Shown: piece after piece, positions 1-10,649 of the stretch
Position numbering within the stretch: the stretch's first letter is position 1
Layout of the letters: each line of letters begins with the position of its first letter
Assembly (NCBI GenBank): GCA_030407085.1
Contig: CM059582.1
Location: 138,565,501-138,629,500, forward strand
DNA from: Trichopria drosophilae
Lineage: Eukaryota > Arthropoda > Insecta > Hymenoptera > Diapriidae
Length of the DNA: 64,000 nucleotides
Direction: 5' to 3'
Position numbers and translations under genes: made by a program
The notes under the pieces: model-generated
The model's input: only the letters and a program-made list of their open reading frames with translations
The model's database searches: none
What the model was told of the DNA's origin: nothing

Positions 1-2236
1 TAAACAGGAGAGGACTTAAGATCTCACCCTGGAGTACCCCCTCAGATACATCGACTTCAACTGATGGACCGAGGCTAGTTCGGACATGCATAGTCGCGGA
101 GTCGTATAACTTTTTTACTAACCTAATGAGCTTGGGTCTGATCCCCAAGTCGTACAGCTTACGCCACAGCTGTTCGTGAGGTACGGAATCGAAAGCCCTC
201 TTAAAGTCTACAAAGAGAGCGTACATTTTTCCTCCTTTGCGCCTCAGCATAATGTGAGCGGCCGAGTATAAGGCAAAAATATTGTCCAGGGTGCCGCGAC
301 TCTTGCGAAACCCCGACTGTTCTTCGGGCAGAATGTCACGCTCGATGACCCATAGTGAGAGGCGGTCACAGATGAGTTGCGTGAAAATCTTCGTACAAAC
401 ACACACCATGGCCAGTCCTCTGTAGTTATAAGGATCCTCTAGAGGTCCCTTCTTGTGCAACATGTATAGAAGTACTTTGGACCATTGTTTTGGAACGTCT
501 TCTGTGGATAGCGTTTTATTATAAAGTCCAAGCAGGAGGAGGAGCCAATCGGTGGTCAGTACACTATAAAACTCTCCCGGTATCCCGTCGAACCCAGGAG
601 CCTTACCCCGAGCAAGGCGGCGAACTACCGAGCGAAGCTCGTCAAGAGTGAAGGGGACGTCGAGGATGGGGTCGGCAACCCCGAAATAGATGGAACCACA
701 TAAGGCCCGGGAGGGGTAGACCCCGCGGAGAAAATCACTCCAAATATGTGGAGAAATCACCTCCCGACGATCACCCCCTACCCTGTACCTCCTGACAGTC
801 CTCCAGAACTCCGGAGAATTCCCGACCCCAGCGAAGGCGTCCCGAATTGTAGCGCAGAAAGATTCCCTCTTCCGCTTAACGAGGGTACGGTAACAACTCC
901 TGGACTCAAGATACTCGACGACGAGGTCACTTCGATAGCCGGAGTTACGCAAACGTCGGAGCACTTTACGCAGGGCTCTGCGGGCCGTATAGCAGTCACG
1001 GTCGTACCATTCCGAATATGGGTTGCGCGGATGAGACGAGTTAGGCCGAACGGTCATCCCAGAGATTTGAGCCGCATTTCGTATAACATCACGGAACCAC
1101 GTGTACAATTCATCTGTCGTAAAGTCAGCCGCGGACGGAGGTAAGCTCGGCGAGGAACCTAAATATTCGCGAAATGAAAGCGATTTTTCCGGGCGCCAGC
1201 GGAGGCGATTGTATGCAATTAAGTTGTGATCCAACTGGTTAGTTGGTCGAGCATCGACAGGTCTCACGTTGAGAGTTAATGTGACTGGAGCGTGGTCTGA
1301 ACCGAAAAGATCCGATTCTACAGTTAGATCGTGAACCATGTGTACATGATTGGAAGACACTAAAACTATATCGACACAGCTAAACCCGTTGGAACCATAA
1401 AATGTAAAGTGCGCAGGTCGGTCGCTGGCGGAGCGACCATTAACTATAATTAAACCGTTCGTGTTGATAAAATCTAAAAGTGCATAACCGCGGGTAGAAA
1501 CACATTGATCATAAGAGGACCGGTCCTCATGAAGGCGCGAGCCCACAAGACAATCGGAATCCGCAGAACCCTCAGTACCAATTCTGGCATTGAAGTCTCC
1601 ACCGATTACAAGTAGTGATTGCGTGTGTAAAATTTGAAGCGAGTCAAGGACATCTTGTAGGCTCGAGAGATCAGACGCAATATTACCGGAAGGTGACAAA
1701 TAAACGTTACAAATAATTAAACTTACAGGATGACATAAAAATTTTTCTACCGTACAAAGCGGCAGCGTTTCAATGAGCGTAGGCGAGAGGTTCTTCATAG
1801 AAGCGGTGAGGAGGCCTCCGGATGCTCGGCCGGTACGGCGAGTCTTCGATGCGGGTGTCCAGTTCTCGTAGTAATTGCTCAGAATGCTTGGGAGCAATGA
1901 ATGGCGTGGACTCGTTGACCAAGTTTCGGTGCAGCATAAAATTGTGGGGGCCGATGAAGGAGAGAAACAGGACAAGTTGTTGGCACCATGAACGTTCCAG
2001 AAGGTAACTGCAGTACGATCTGAGAGGAGGTTCACCCCTGATGTAGCATCTGTGAGTCGTATGCTCGAATGTGTCAAAGTCTGGTCGTGGTGCTTGAGTG
2101 TTGGACTGGGTTTTTTGGTGCGTCTTCTTGAGTATCCATGGATGTTTGACTGGCGAAGGAGTGTGAGCGAGGAGTTCGCGTGCTTGAAGCTGGCACAAAC
2201 GAGTTTGATGCGTCGTTCCAGCGAAACCAACAACCG
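1..2236 (-). CDS. Non-LTR ORF2: APE endonuclease plus reverse transcriptase, partial
   Basis: The frame is open from 2236 to the window edge. The endonuclease starts near 2010 with VTFWNVHGA and carries GGDFNAR (about 1600) and GSDHAPV (about 1300), the metal-binding and catalytic boxes of APE-type nucleases. Reverse transcriptase follows with APGFDGIPGEF (about 600), EEQSGFRKSR (about 330), the catalytic FVDFKRAFDSV (about 211) and GVLQGEILSPLLF (about 40). The YADD box would lie just outside the window. No ATG occurs in this frame between 2236 and 1798, which is already inside the nuclease, so an ordinary AUG start is not available (see the heptamer entry). The protein nicks target DNA and copies the element RNA at the nick (family knowledge). 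Confidence 0.88.
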
Positions 2237-3153
2237 TCAACTTGGTATTTAAGATAGCCCGAACGGGCTTGTTTTCCGTCGCGGCGGGCTTCGAGGACCA
2301 AGCTCCTGGCCTTCATCATAATGTTGCTCTCCTTCAGAGTGTAATGCGGCTCAATTGAAATTTTTGTGCCTTGAAGAACCTTTGGTTTCGCCACCATTAT
2401 TGAGTCCCTGTCTTCTGCACTTATAAACTTGACCACAACGCTAGATTGGTTGGGGCCAATGAAATGGGCCTGCGAGACAGGGCAGTCAACTCCAAACTTG
2501 GTCTTAATAAAGTCGCAGATATCAGTGCGGAGTGACGAGGAGTTGGGTGGGCGAACTAAACCTTTTACCACCAAGTTGCATCGTCGGCTTTCCTTGGTCA
2601 GAGATTCTAAACGGTTTTCAATTTCTGCGAGATGCTTAGAGTGGTCATCAATTTTTTCATCCCGGGCCTGGTTGGAGTATATGACTTCCTTCTTGAAGGC
2701 GGCTAAGTCCGAAATTGCCGTGTCCACTTTGCTTGCAAGGTTGTCAATTTTCTTTATCAGAATGTCGAATTTGTCGTCTGACATATTTGGAGACGTAGAG
2801 ATGGATTTAGCGAGCGAAGTTGAAGTGGAAATTTCCAGTGAGGCGGGGGACAGATCGATGCTCCGGTCGAGACCACAGAAGTTGATGGATGGGTCCGAAA
2901 GGGATAAATCCGAGATTCCTGGGCGTGCGTTGTTAAAAGCGTCTTGCGAGGCACGTTTCCGACTGGATGTCAGATAGGATCGAATAGAAGAGCAGGAATC
3001 TGTTTTATTCTTCAGCCAGGAATATGCAGTAGAAGGGCGCCCTCTTTGGTTTGCGCCTCCACTGGAAAACTCACGTTGTGACATACGAAAAGCCCGATAA
3101 ACTTCTAAGGAGAAATCGTCGAAATATACACTGAAGGTTCGACAGAAGTGCAA
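2074..3153 (-). CDS. Non-LTR ORF1 protein: coiled coil plus RRM-like domain
   Basis: 359 codons. The first 110 or so residues are Ser-rich and low in predicted structure. A heptad-rich stretch (about residues 125-185, with FDILIKKIDNLASKVDTAI and HLAEIENRLESLTKE) is a likely trimerising coiled coil. It is followed by RRCNLVVKGL and an RRM-like region (about 190-300), then a basic C-terminal tail. This order is that of L1-type ORF1 RNA-binding chaperones; no CCHC knuckle is present. The frame ends with TGA at 2074-2076 and overlaps ORF2 by 163 bases in the -1 frame. An alternative start is an internal Met near residue 24 (MSQREF). The role as RNP-forming, nucleic-acid-binding protein is family knowledge. 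Confidence 0.8.
   Translation of the reverse strand: MHFCRTFSVYFDDFSLEVYRAFRMSQREFSSGGANQRGRPSTAYSWLKNKTDSCSSIRSYLTSSRKRASQDAFNNARPGISDLSLSDPSINFCGLDRSIDLSPASLEISTSTSLAKSISTSPNMSDDKFDILIKKIDNLASKVDTAISDLAAFKKEVIYSNQARDEKIDDHSKHLAEIENRLESLTKESRRCNLVVKGLVRPPNSSSLRTDICDFIKTKFGVDCPVSQAHFIGPNQSSVVVKFISAEDRDSIMVAKPKVLQGTKISIEPHYTLKESNIMMKARSLVLEARRDGKQARSGYLKYQVDGCWFRWNDASNSFVPASSTRTPRSHSFASQTSMDTQEDAPKNPVQHSSTTTRL
2110..2116 (-). promoter_or_regulatory. Candidate -1 frameshift heptamer A AAA AAC joining ORF1 to ORF2
   Basis: On the minus strand the ORF1 codons here read CCA AAA AAC, which places A AAA AAC in the exact X XXY YYZ phase needed for simultaneous-slippage -1 frameshifting. ORF2 is the -1 frame, is already open here, and has no AUG of its own before the nuclease domain. 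The site lies 34-40 bases before the ORF1 stop. No convincing downstream stem or pseudoknot was found by eye. Termination-reinitiation is the alternative. Confidence 0.5.
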
Positions 3154-3829
3154 AACCGTAAGTAGTATAAGGTTCCTTTCAAAGTTGGTGTCAGCCGAGA
3201 TTAAATAGAGTTGTCTATACTTCGGTGTTATCGGCTGGGCTGTCGGAACTCACTGTGCGCACTGAGTGGTGGGACAAATCGAACAGAGATGGTGCCACCG
3301 AAATCGTTTAAATGTATAGATAGTATGCCGCGTGTCAACTGACGTAAAACCTTATCAACAGTTTTTCAAAGTTTTTTCCACACTGTATTCCACTTTACTT
3401 GAGGCACGACACAAAACAAAACGTCACTACAGAGGAACAGACCGAGTGTGCAAACCGAATTGACAAATGTGGACGGCAGACAGTAACGATAAAACAGTAA
3501 AATTTTCAAATATAGACAGCACGATTTCTAACACGTCAGACTTGTAAAACGGCCATGACAGCTCTCTTTAATTAAAGGTTCCTACAATATCAAAAATAAC
3601 CGATTAGAATGTTAGTTAATTACAGGAATAGAATTTTTTTATTCAAGTAACGAAGTTCTCGGCACTTTCAGCTATTTTTATTCAGATAAAGTTGCGAAAG
3701 GTTATTAAAGATTGCAATGGGGTAAACTATTTATCCTCCATAAAACACGTTATGACAATATTTCATTTATTTACATTAATTTAAAATTCTTTGTATTCAC
3801 GTGTTACGCAATAGCATGTCACGGTTTCT
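3154..3829. other. Presumed 5' UTR of the non-LTR element, then AT-rich DNA
   Basis: Upstream of ORF1 (to roughly 3580 by composition) lies moderately GC-rich sequence that is probably the 5' UTR and internal promoter of the minus-strand element. The boundary is not marked by a repeat I can see. No gene recognised. Confidence 0.4.
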
Positions 3830-4090
3830 TGCAAACGACAATATTAGAACAAACGAAACATGGCCAAGGCAATGCTAAGAATCGTTCTTTGTTTATAAGG
3901 TGTTTAAATGTTTAAAATGCCTTTAGCACAGATATTATACTTGTCCTAACTATATCCGCAAAAAGTTGTGAAATCCCCAAAAAAACACTTCATGTAAAAA
4001 AAACTCGCCAAGTTCTTATCCTACAAAATAAAGCACTGAAATCATGTAATAAGGCCAAGTGCTTTCTAAGGAAAGAAACCATTATTCAAT
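3830..4090 (-). repeat. Dispersed repeat, copy 1 (inverted partner at 12230-12550)
   Basis: Read on the minus strand this segment aligns by eye with 12230-12550 on the plus strand, sharing blocks such as CTTATTACATGATTTCA and TAAGAACTTGGCGAGTTTTT. Copies are diverged and differ by indels. No coding capacity seen. Probably a non-autonomous element; ends not defined. Confidence 0.6.
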
Positions 4091-4621
4091 GCTGTTACGA
4101 AGCCAAACTTTCTATATATTCTTAACTCCACCAACTCTTTTTAAAAGGTAATGAAAATTCAAAACAATTATCACAAAGAAATCCTAAACGTTTCTTTCAT
4201 AACAATAAGATTTAATGAAAAATATTATTACATTAAATCTTACTTAATGAAATTTAAAAATGGATACAACATCGCCAATATATTTATAGGCGCTTATTGC
4301 AAGCATTCCTCCATTTAACTTGTCTAAAACTTAGCTGTCCTTATTAAAAATATTTTAAAGTAAAGAAAAAAAAAATTATAGTCATAAAGTATCTACGTAT
4401 AGAGGAATTGAATATAAATGCAAAGTAGAATTTATATGGAAACATGAAGTTTATCATTGAGCTGACATATTTCGTATGAGTTGAAGGCTCTTGCAGACTT
4501 CTGTTAGCTAAAAATATATGAAACTGTAGTGATGTACATTAAAAGTAACGGAGCAACATTATGATCCGCTTTTACGTAGACGAACCATATTTTGAAAAGT
4601 TATCAAAATTGTATAGAGAAA
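4091..4621. other. AT-rich DNA, nothing recognised
   Basis: No coding frame with recognisable content, no RNA gene, no clear repeat. Confidence 0.5.
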
Positions 4622-4769
4622 TCTAACGCGACATCGCGATCGTCAGAAAGGTTAGTTTTTCCTGCTGTTGGAAAAATGCACTGTAAATTGTACTCGCTCC
4701 CTAATGTCGGGGTATACATATCTTTTATACCAGTGACTAACCTTTCTGACGCTGTGACATATCGTTAGA
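4622..4769. mobile_element. Small foldback/MITE, 148 bp
   Basis: Imperfect terminal inverted repeats of about 33 bp: both ends read TCTAACG inward, then a mismatched block, then CGTCAGAAAGGTTAGT. The centre is AT-rich and non-coding. No target-site duplication is clear. Confidence 0.65.
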
Positions 4770-5082
4770 CATCTCTATATTCTGCGAGTTTCTGCTTAAC
4801 CCTCCTAAACACCATTTTTCTTTTTCCATAAGGAAACAATGTAGTTTGGATGAATATATTATGGTCATGATGCAACGAATGGTTAAACACAGTTTCAAAA
4901 TGATATTGTCCAGACGCGAATCGATGTGACGATCTATGCCTCCGATGTCCCATATGCTGCCGTCACTGGCAGGAAATTGGAAGACACTTATTATTTAGCA
5001 TGAATTATTTTTTTCTAATTGTGTAATGATACTCAAAAGCTACCTATAATTGTTCGAAGTAGTGGGACACATATAGATTTGA

Positions 5083-5265
5083 TAAACAAATTGAAAAATT
5101 TATTTATCATCGAACGAGGCAGGACCACGCCGCAAAAGCCTCGCTGATGATTCTAACGGGTATGGTTCGAGATGAAACACCACAAAAAAGAGGCAATATG
5201 TATATTTTTAATATACATATTCTATCTTTCCTTTCGTTCGATGATAAACAAAATTTTCAATTTAT
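5083..5265. mobile_element. Small foldback element, about 180 bp
   Basis: Two inverted arms of about 34 bp both contain TTTATCATCGAACGA next to an AAATTGAAAA block. The centre holds the palindrome ATGTATATTTTTAATATACAT-like AT-rich core around 5200-5220. Non-coding. Confidence 0.6.
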
Positions 5266-6113
5266 ATAATTATGTACTTTTTTCAGTTTTTAAGGTAATG
5301 GTCACTCCGCGAGCACAAATCGGTGCAGGAATTAAGGCCAAATAACATCTATTTTAATTTAGTTGTATTTACGGACTTGGTTCAATTTATTCCGTTATTC
5401 CAAGATCTTCTATATAGCAATGAATGTTTAATATTTTATAAATTTAAATGAAATACGATGCGTTACATAAATTATAGTTTATTATTAAATGACCGGAATA
5501 TGTAATGAATACAATATAAGGTATTCCATCTTAAAGCAACAATGTACAGGGTGATTCTCCAATGGCAACCCAGAAGGAAACGGTGGATTCTTGATAAAAT
5601 TGCATGAAACGCGCGCTTCTGTTTTCGCGCAATAACCTATGGTTCGAATATGACTCAAAAATATCGATCAAAAATTAAAATTAAAATTTATTGACTTTCA
5701 ACTGTAAGGAATCTTCTATTTTCAGAGCGATTATAATATTTGAAAATTTTGATGACCCGATCATACCTTTTAATGACATTGAAATCGATTCCCAGGGCTC
5801 GTTTCACTTTAGGGAAGATTTAAATCATTTTTTGTTAACTTTCGGTTATGTACACTTGTTCTCATAGGGTAAATTGATTTTTTGCAAGACAAAACTAGTA
5901 CCGATTGAGGCTAATTCATTGGCTACCTTAAGCCATTTTCTACTCAGATAAGATTTAAGTCAAACAAATTTTCATGGAATTTTGAAAAAACAGAATCGCC
6001 CACATTTGGTTGCGAATGTGTTAAGCCATTATTTTGATGATATTAATACTTTTTAAAGCCAACGCTTTTATCCCTTCTCTCCTAAACATCTTTTAGAAGC
6101 TTCAAATTAATAT
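5266..6113. other. AT-rich intergenic DNA
   Basis: No gene recognised. TACAGGGTG at 5545-5553 resembles a transposon end, but a consistent partner was not established. Confidence 0.5.
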
Positions 6114-6621
6114 TTAACCCTTTGCGGCATAGTGGCATCATCTAATGCCACCTATTTCTAAACAATTTATTGAAAATTCAACGTAGCTGTGATTCGATTT
6201 TTCCGATATTTTTGGTAATTTTATAATAATGGAATTTTACAAAATGAATGTTAATTCGCTAAATTTTTTAAATCATTGTCAATTTACTGATAATTAACAA
6301 ACAAATTAAAAGAAATAGCCTGTTTAAAAAATAAAATTCATTATTGACGAAACTTTTAGACATAACATTACGAAAGTTGGAATGCATGGGTTTTGGGGGC
6401 TGCTGATTACGAATCTGACCTTAGATATTAAAAATTCAAAATGGCGGATTGCTGATGGATAATTGAAATATTAAAAGTTATTTTATCGAATCAATCTTGA
6501 ATCCGTAATTTTGAATTTCCGAAATCTGAGTTCAGATTCGTAATCAGCGACCTCAAAAACCCCAGAGTAACAAATTTCAGCTATTTTTAGTGTAATGAAA
6601 ATGTATGCCGACAAGGGTTAA
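6114..6621. mobile_element. TTAA-flanked (piggyBac-type) MITE, 508 bp
   Basis: Begins TTAACCCTTTGCGGCATA and ends in the inverse of TTAACCCTTGTCGGCATA, with TTAA at 6114-6117 and 6618-6621. TTAA target sites and CCC-starting ends are the signature of piggyBac-like elements. Inside (about 6397-6570) is an imperfect palindrome carrying the dispersed motif GCTGATTACGAATCTGA / AAAATGGCGGAT. No transposase, so non-autonomous. Confidence 0.75.
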
Positions 6622-7353
6622 TGAATTTCGAGAACTCGGAATCGTGCTAATTTGGTGTGAACGTTTAAACACTTTTTTTTTATCATTTTAATAACTGTCA
6701 ATCCTTCCAAGTCTCTTCTCTTCTTCTTTTTCTCCGTAAATATGATTTAAATAAAGATTCAAAGAATACCAAATATAAGAATAATGCTAATTTAGTGCGA
6801 CCATATTATTCGTTTTTTTTATGGCGCTACTACCTTTAAAGTCAAATTCATTATTTCCCTTGAGCTCTTTTCCTACCTTGACCAAGATTGAAATCAAAGC
6901 ATTTTTCAACGAATTTTGAAGAACCGAATGGCCCTAATTCGGTGCGAATGTGCTAATCCATTATTTGGATGATATTAATATAAAAACTTAATGGAGCCAT
7001 CAGGTGGCTAATTATTTTATATAATATCGATTTACCGATCCGCGAAATTAAAGAGTGCAAATCACGACATAACGATTACAGTGCTTTTTTTGTAGAATAA
7101 GATCTTGGTGATTTTTTTTTCATAAAGTGTTTTTTTTTATTGCGCAACGTTTTGCGGATATATTTAGCACTAACTTAAATATACTATCTGTGATATAGTC
7201 ATTGTAATCATTTAAAATACCTTCTAAGCAAAGAACATAGAAATACCGAACATTTCTTAGCTTGACCATGTTGTAACCTCTTGTATGCTTTACCATTTTC
7301 AAATAAATGATCCACTACGATTTTTTTCTATGTCATGTTCTAAGAAGACTGAT
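6622..7353. other. AT-rich intergenic DNA
   Basis: No recognisable gene, repeat boundary or RNA. Confidence 0.5.
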
Positions 7354-9176
7354 GTGGGTCATTCCACGTCGAGTGATACCACCGCAAATTCGATGTCCTT
7401 AGAGCGCCGTTTTCCAAGGCGTGCAACTTTTTTTTAATCACACGGGAAGAAATTCGGTACTATGGTAGATCGATAGATTTGGCTAAAAGAATAAGTTATA
7501 TTTAGAAATATTCATCGCAGGTCGAATGCCGTTATGAATAAATTCTAAGGCTTAAAAAAATTTTGAAAATGAGCCCTCACTCAATGAAATAACTTAAAAG
7601 CGGGCCGAGTTATTGTAAAAAAAGTAATTTTTTTTTCTAAACTTCAATGGCCCGTCACTCAAATTCTGAGTCTCAGATCCAATTTTAGTAAGGGACTTTT
7701 CGGTTTGAAATATCACGGAGAACCACCTCCTGAAACAGTTCTTGGGCACCCTGTATAAATTGTTTGTTCAATGAATGCGTTTACTTCAGTTTCTTCTTCT
7801 GGATCTTCTTTTGCCTATTTTAGGTTTTGTTATTTTTTTCTTGATTCCGGGAAACTGACATGCATATTTTTGTTGAACTTTTTAATTTCACCCGAAAGTT
7901 AACAACCACAAACTTAAAATCAAACTCTCTAACTATAGACGGTTAACTTAAAGTTTTATGTTAGTATACGATGATAATTTACTATAAAAGAATGGAACAT
8001 TTAACGTTGAAGGATTCATCTACTCCCAAGATTCTGTTAACTTTTATAAAAGCTTAATGTGGCTCTGAAAAGCATCTCACTTTCCATGAATCAAGTAATA
8101 TCTCCTAAATTGAAAAGTATTAAAAAGGCAAAAGAAATAGTCTCGAAGAAGACCATGAAGAAGTAAAGGATATGCAATTACCTGATCAAAATTATCTTCT
8201 TTAGTACATTAAGTATATATAATTGATTAAGATAATAACAATATTGCGAGTTGTTCGGTACCAGTTTAGAGATTAAACGAGTATAACGTATCAATGATAA
8301 TCGGTCAAAATAAGAAAAATGAAAAATAAAAATAATCATAAAAAGACGTATTAATTAAAAAAAATGTATAAAACAAACAAAAAAATTGGGACCAGACTCT
8401 TGATACCTCCTCGTGGTTGGTTCTGGGTGACGATAAATACGAGTCACCATTATTTTTATAAGAAATATATCACATCAAAATAGAATAAAAATAATATTTA
8501 AAACAATTTATTACCTGGTAACATAATAAAAAAAAATAAAGTGAGACATTTAAACGTTCTCTGATTATCAAGTATTTTACAAATTTTAACACATATTATT
8601 TAAGTCGAGTAAAAATGAATTGTTAATGGTGTTAATAATAATAGTTAATTATGAAACTTAGAGAAATATCTTTTTCATTTTAGTTTTTTCACAGGAGTTC
8701 CCCTTCCCTCTTTAAAATGAAAAAGCGCATTGTTATTTAATATGGTCAGCAAAATTTGCAATATTAAAAATTTCCACAGCTAGTGCCGACTGCGGACGCT
8801 CTAATAGCGGGGCGCTCCGCGGTACCTGGCGTTATAAACGCGCGGCAGAGAGCGCTTACTTAAACCGCTTTAACTTCTTGCCTGATACCTGTCTCGGAAT
8901 TTTTCTTCACGGGCTTCAGGGCCATAAATCTAGCTTTCTTTTAAACCTTTTTTTGTTTCTTTCTTTTTTCATAAAATGCAATTTTATTTTTATTTTCGAA
9001 AAATCAAGATGAAATTTTGAATTCGGTTTATTAAAAAATGACCATGAAAAAAAATTTCAAAATCAGTGTTTTCAAATCTTTGTATGTGTTGATACAAAAC
9101 AGTTGTACGCCTGTGAAAACTGCACTCTAAGCTCAGCGAATTTGTGGATGGTATCACTTAACCTGGAATGACACAT
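7354..9176. mobile_element. TIR element without recognisable transposase, about 1.8 kb
   Basis: About 38-40 bp inverted ends: left reads GTGGGTCATTCCACGTCGAG and on through GTGATACCACCGCAAATTCG; right, inverted, reads TGTGTCATTCCAGGTTAAG and on through GTGATACCATCCACAAATTCG. The interior is non-coding apart from a GC-rich stretch near 8780-8935. Termini resemble those of the 18056-18717 element. Confidence 0.6.
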
Positions 9177-9180
9177 ACCT

Positions 9181-9415
9181 ATGTGAATTTTGAAATGTTC
9201 GTTGCTAGTGGCAAAAAAGGGTTTCGACTACCACGTTCGGGACTATTTATGACAGTCTTTAAGTTATTCAGTAAACTCTGGGTCTCACTATGTGGATTTT
9301 GAATTGTTCGTAGGTCCTGATGAAGGGAGATTTCAATACCCACATTCGAGCCTGTTTCTAATATTCATTAAATATTTTAAATAAATGCTCCACATTCATT
9401 TTTGTAATGTCATGT
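9181..9415 (+). repeat. Two diverged tandem units of about 110 bp
   Basis: Units starting near 9183 and 9292 share ATGTGRATTTTGAAWTGTTCGT, then GGG.TTTC.A.TACCCACRTTCG. A further AAATAAATG.TCCAC...TGTCATGT block recurs at 7301-7340 and 9380-9415, on either side of the TIR element. Confidence 0.5.
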
Positions 9416-9524
9416 CTCCACTGCTCTAACTTCGAAACGCTAAACGTAGCGAACGTTCATTACAAATGTTAAAAATAACGAGTGACTAGTCATCGAGCTC
9501 AATGAATTATCATCAATTCCATGT

Positions 9525-9885
9525 CTAGTACGAATAGCCGGATATCTTAAACCTTAGATGAAGAACCGGACACCTCAAACGTGAGACGAAGAACCACAAA
9601 TTTCGAACCACACATTTCGAAAGTTTTGTGACGAAGAATCGGACATTTCTGAATTTTCCGCGAAAACCCGGACATTTCAGAATTTGCGACGAAGAATCGG
9701 ATTTTCTATAGCGATTTATTATATCGCGGCAATTTTTGAAATATCAGGTTCTTCGTCGGACAATTATAGAATGTGCTGTTTTTCGTGGCAAATGCCCAAA
9801 TGTCCGGTTCTGTGTCCTAAAACCGAGTTCTCCGATTTTTCGCATCACCTTTGAGATGTCCGGATCTTCGTACCAGCCATCGAAA
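9525..9885. repeat. Hairpin built from short tandem units
   Basis: At least five imperfect units around GACGAAGAACCGGACATTTC lie in direct order in the left half. Inverted units (CAGGTTCTTCGTCGGAC, AAATGTCCGGTTCTG, GATGTCCGGATCTTCGTAC) lie in the right half. The centre (TTTATTATATCGCGGC) is the turn. Confidence 0.65.
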
Positions 9886-10622
9886 TGATCTCTTTATATT
9901 ATTTTATTTAAATCCGACAATTCTGAACAAAATTTGAAAAAAATGGAATAATCATCTTCTTTGGGTTATGGCGCAACCATGCATTATTAGTTTGTGCGTT
10001 ATTAAAGCGTACTATATTATTCGAAGGCACAATAAAACTGAACTCACCAAGAACAGTTTACAGAATAAACTGTACTCGAGCTACTGTAAATTTTATAGAT
10101 TTTTAAGCAATTATTGCCAAAGTAATTGGGTAAGTTTAATACAATGTTGACTACTCCACTACTTCGGAAAATTTTTCATAATTTATCGGCGTTCTCTAGA
10201 TAAAAAATTGTTTTCCGCGGATGATCAGAAAAAGTGTCAAATTTTTTTCCCGGCCATTTGAACAGTAAAATGCTATACATCTTGCTGAGTTTTTATTCAT
10301 TGATATGCAGCGAAAGTTGGTTAGTTTTATACGCTTAATAAATTACGAGGCCATTTGCTAGTTGATTAATTAAAAAATTAAACAATAATTTTCATTTTCG
10401 GCATGAACAATACGAATTTTGAAGCCCAATCGTATTTATATATATTAGCACTCATTGGAGTAAAATATTTCCAACAAAATATGATTATACGATTAGTAAT
10501 TTTTTTTTTAACCATCTTAACCTTCAGTCACATCAAAGCCTGTAATTCACATGTGCGTTTTTCGTAAAAAATAACTCCTCAAATTTCGTCATAAGTGTAA
10601 AGTCAACAGAATATTTTGACTT
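9886..10622. other. AT-rich intergenic DNA
   Basis: No gene or repeat recognised. Confidence 0.5.
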
Positions 10623-10649
10623 GATTTTCCTACAAGGAGAATGCCATGG

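Larger units (their letters stand above)
1..3153 (-). mobile_element. Non-LTR retrotransposon, 3' part cut by window edge
   Basis: Two coding frames on the minus strand form a LINE-type element: ORF1 (2074-3153) followed by an endonuclease/reverse transcriptase frame that runs off the window at base 1. I checked the ORF2 frame codon by codon from about 2236 to base 1 and found no stop, so this copy could be competent. The 3' end and tail lie outside the window, so target-site duplications cannot be assessed. The GC-richer coding part stands out from the AT-rich DNA to its right. The clade (CR1, R1 or I-like) is not settled. Confidence 0.9.

Noticed and set aside
746..1144. 132-codon plus-strand frame
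   Set aside because: Antisense shadow of the non-LTR ORF2, which carries all nuclease and RT motifs on the other strand.
3712..3915. 67-codon frame, and similar 60-80-codon frames at 4765, 7120, 9968, 10533, 11751, 12314, 22185, 22570, 32200, 47619 and 62704
   Set aside because: Composition-driven frames in AT-rich DNA without motifs, context or repeats that support coding.
5545..7755. TACAGGGTG ... CACCCTGTA as ends of one 2.2-kb element
   Set aside because: Only nine bases match, and the interval overlaps, rather than nests with, the better-supported TIR element at 7354-9176.
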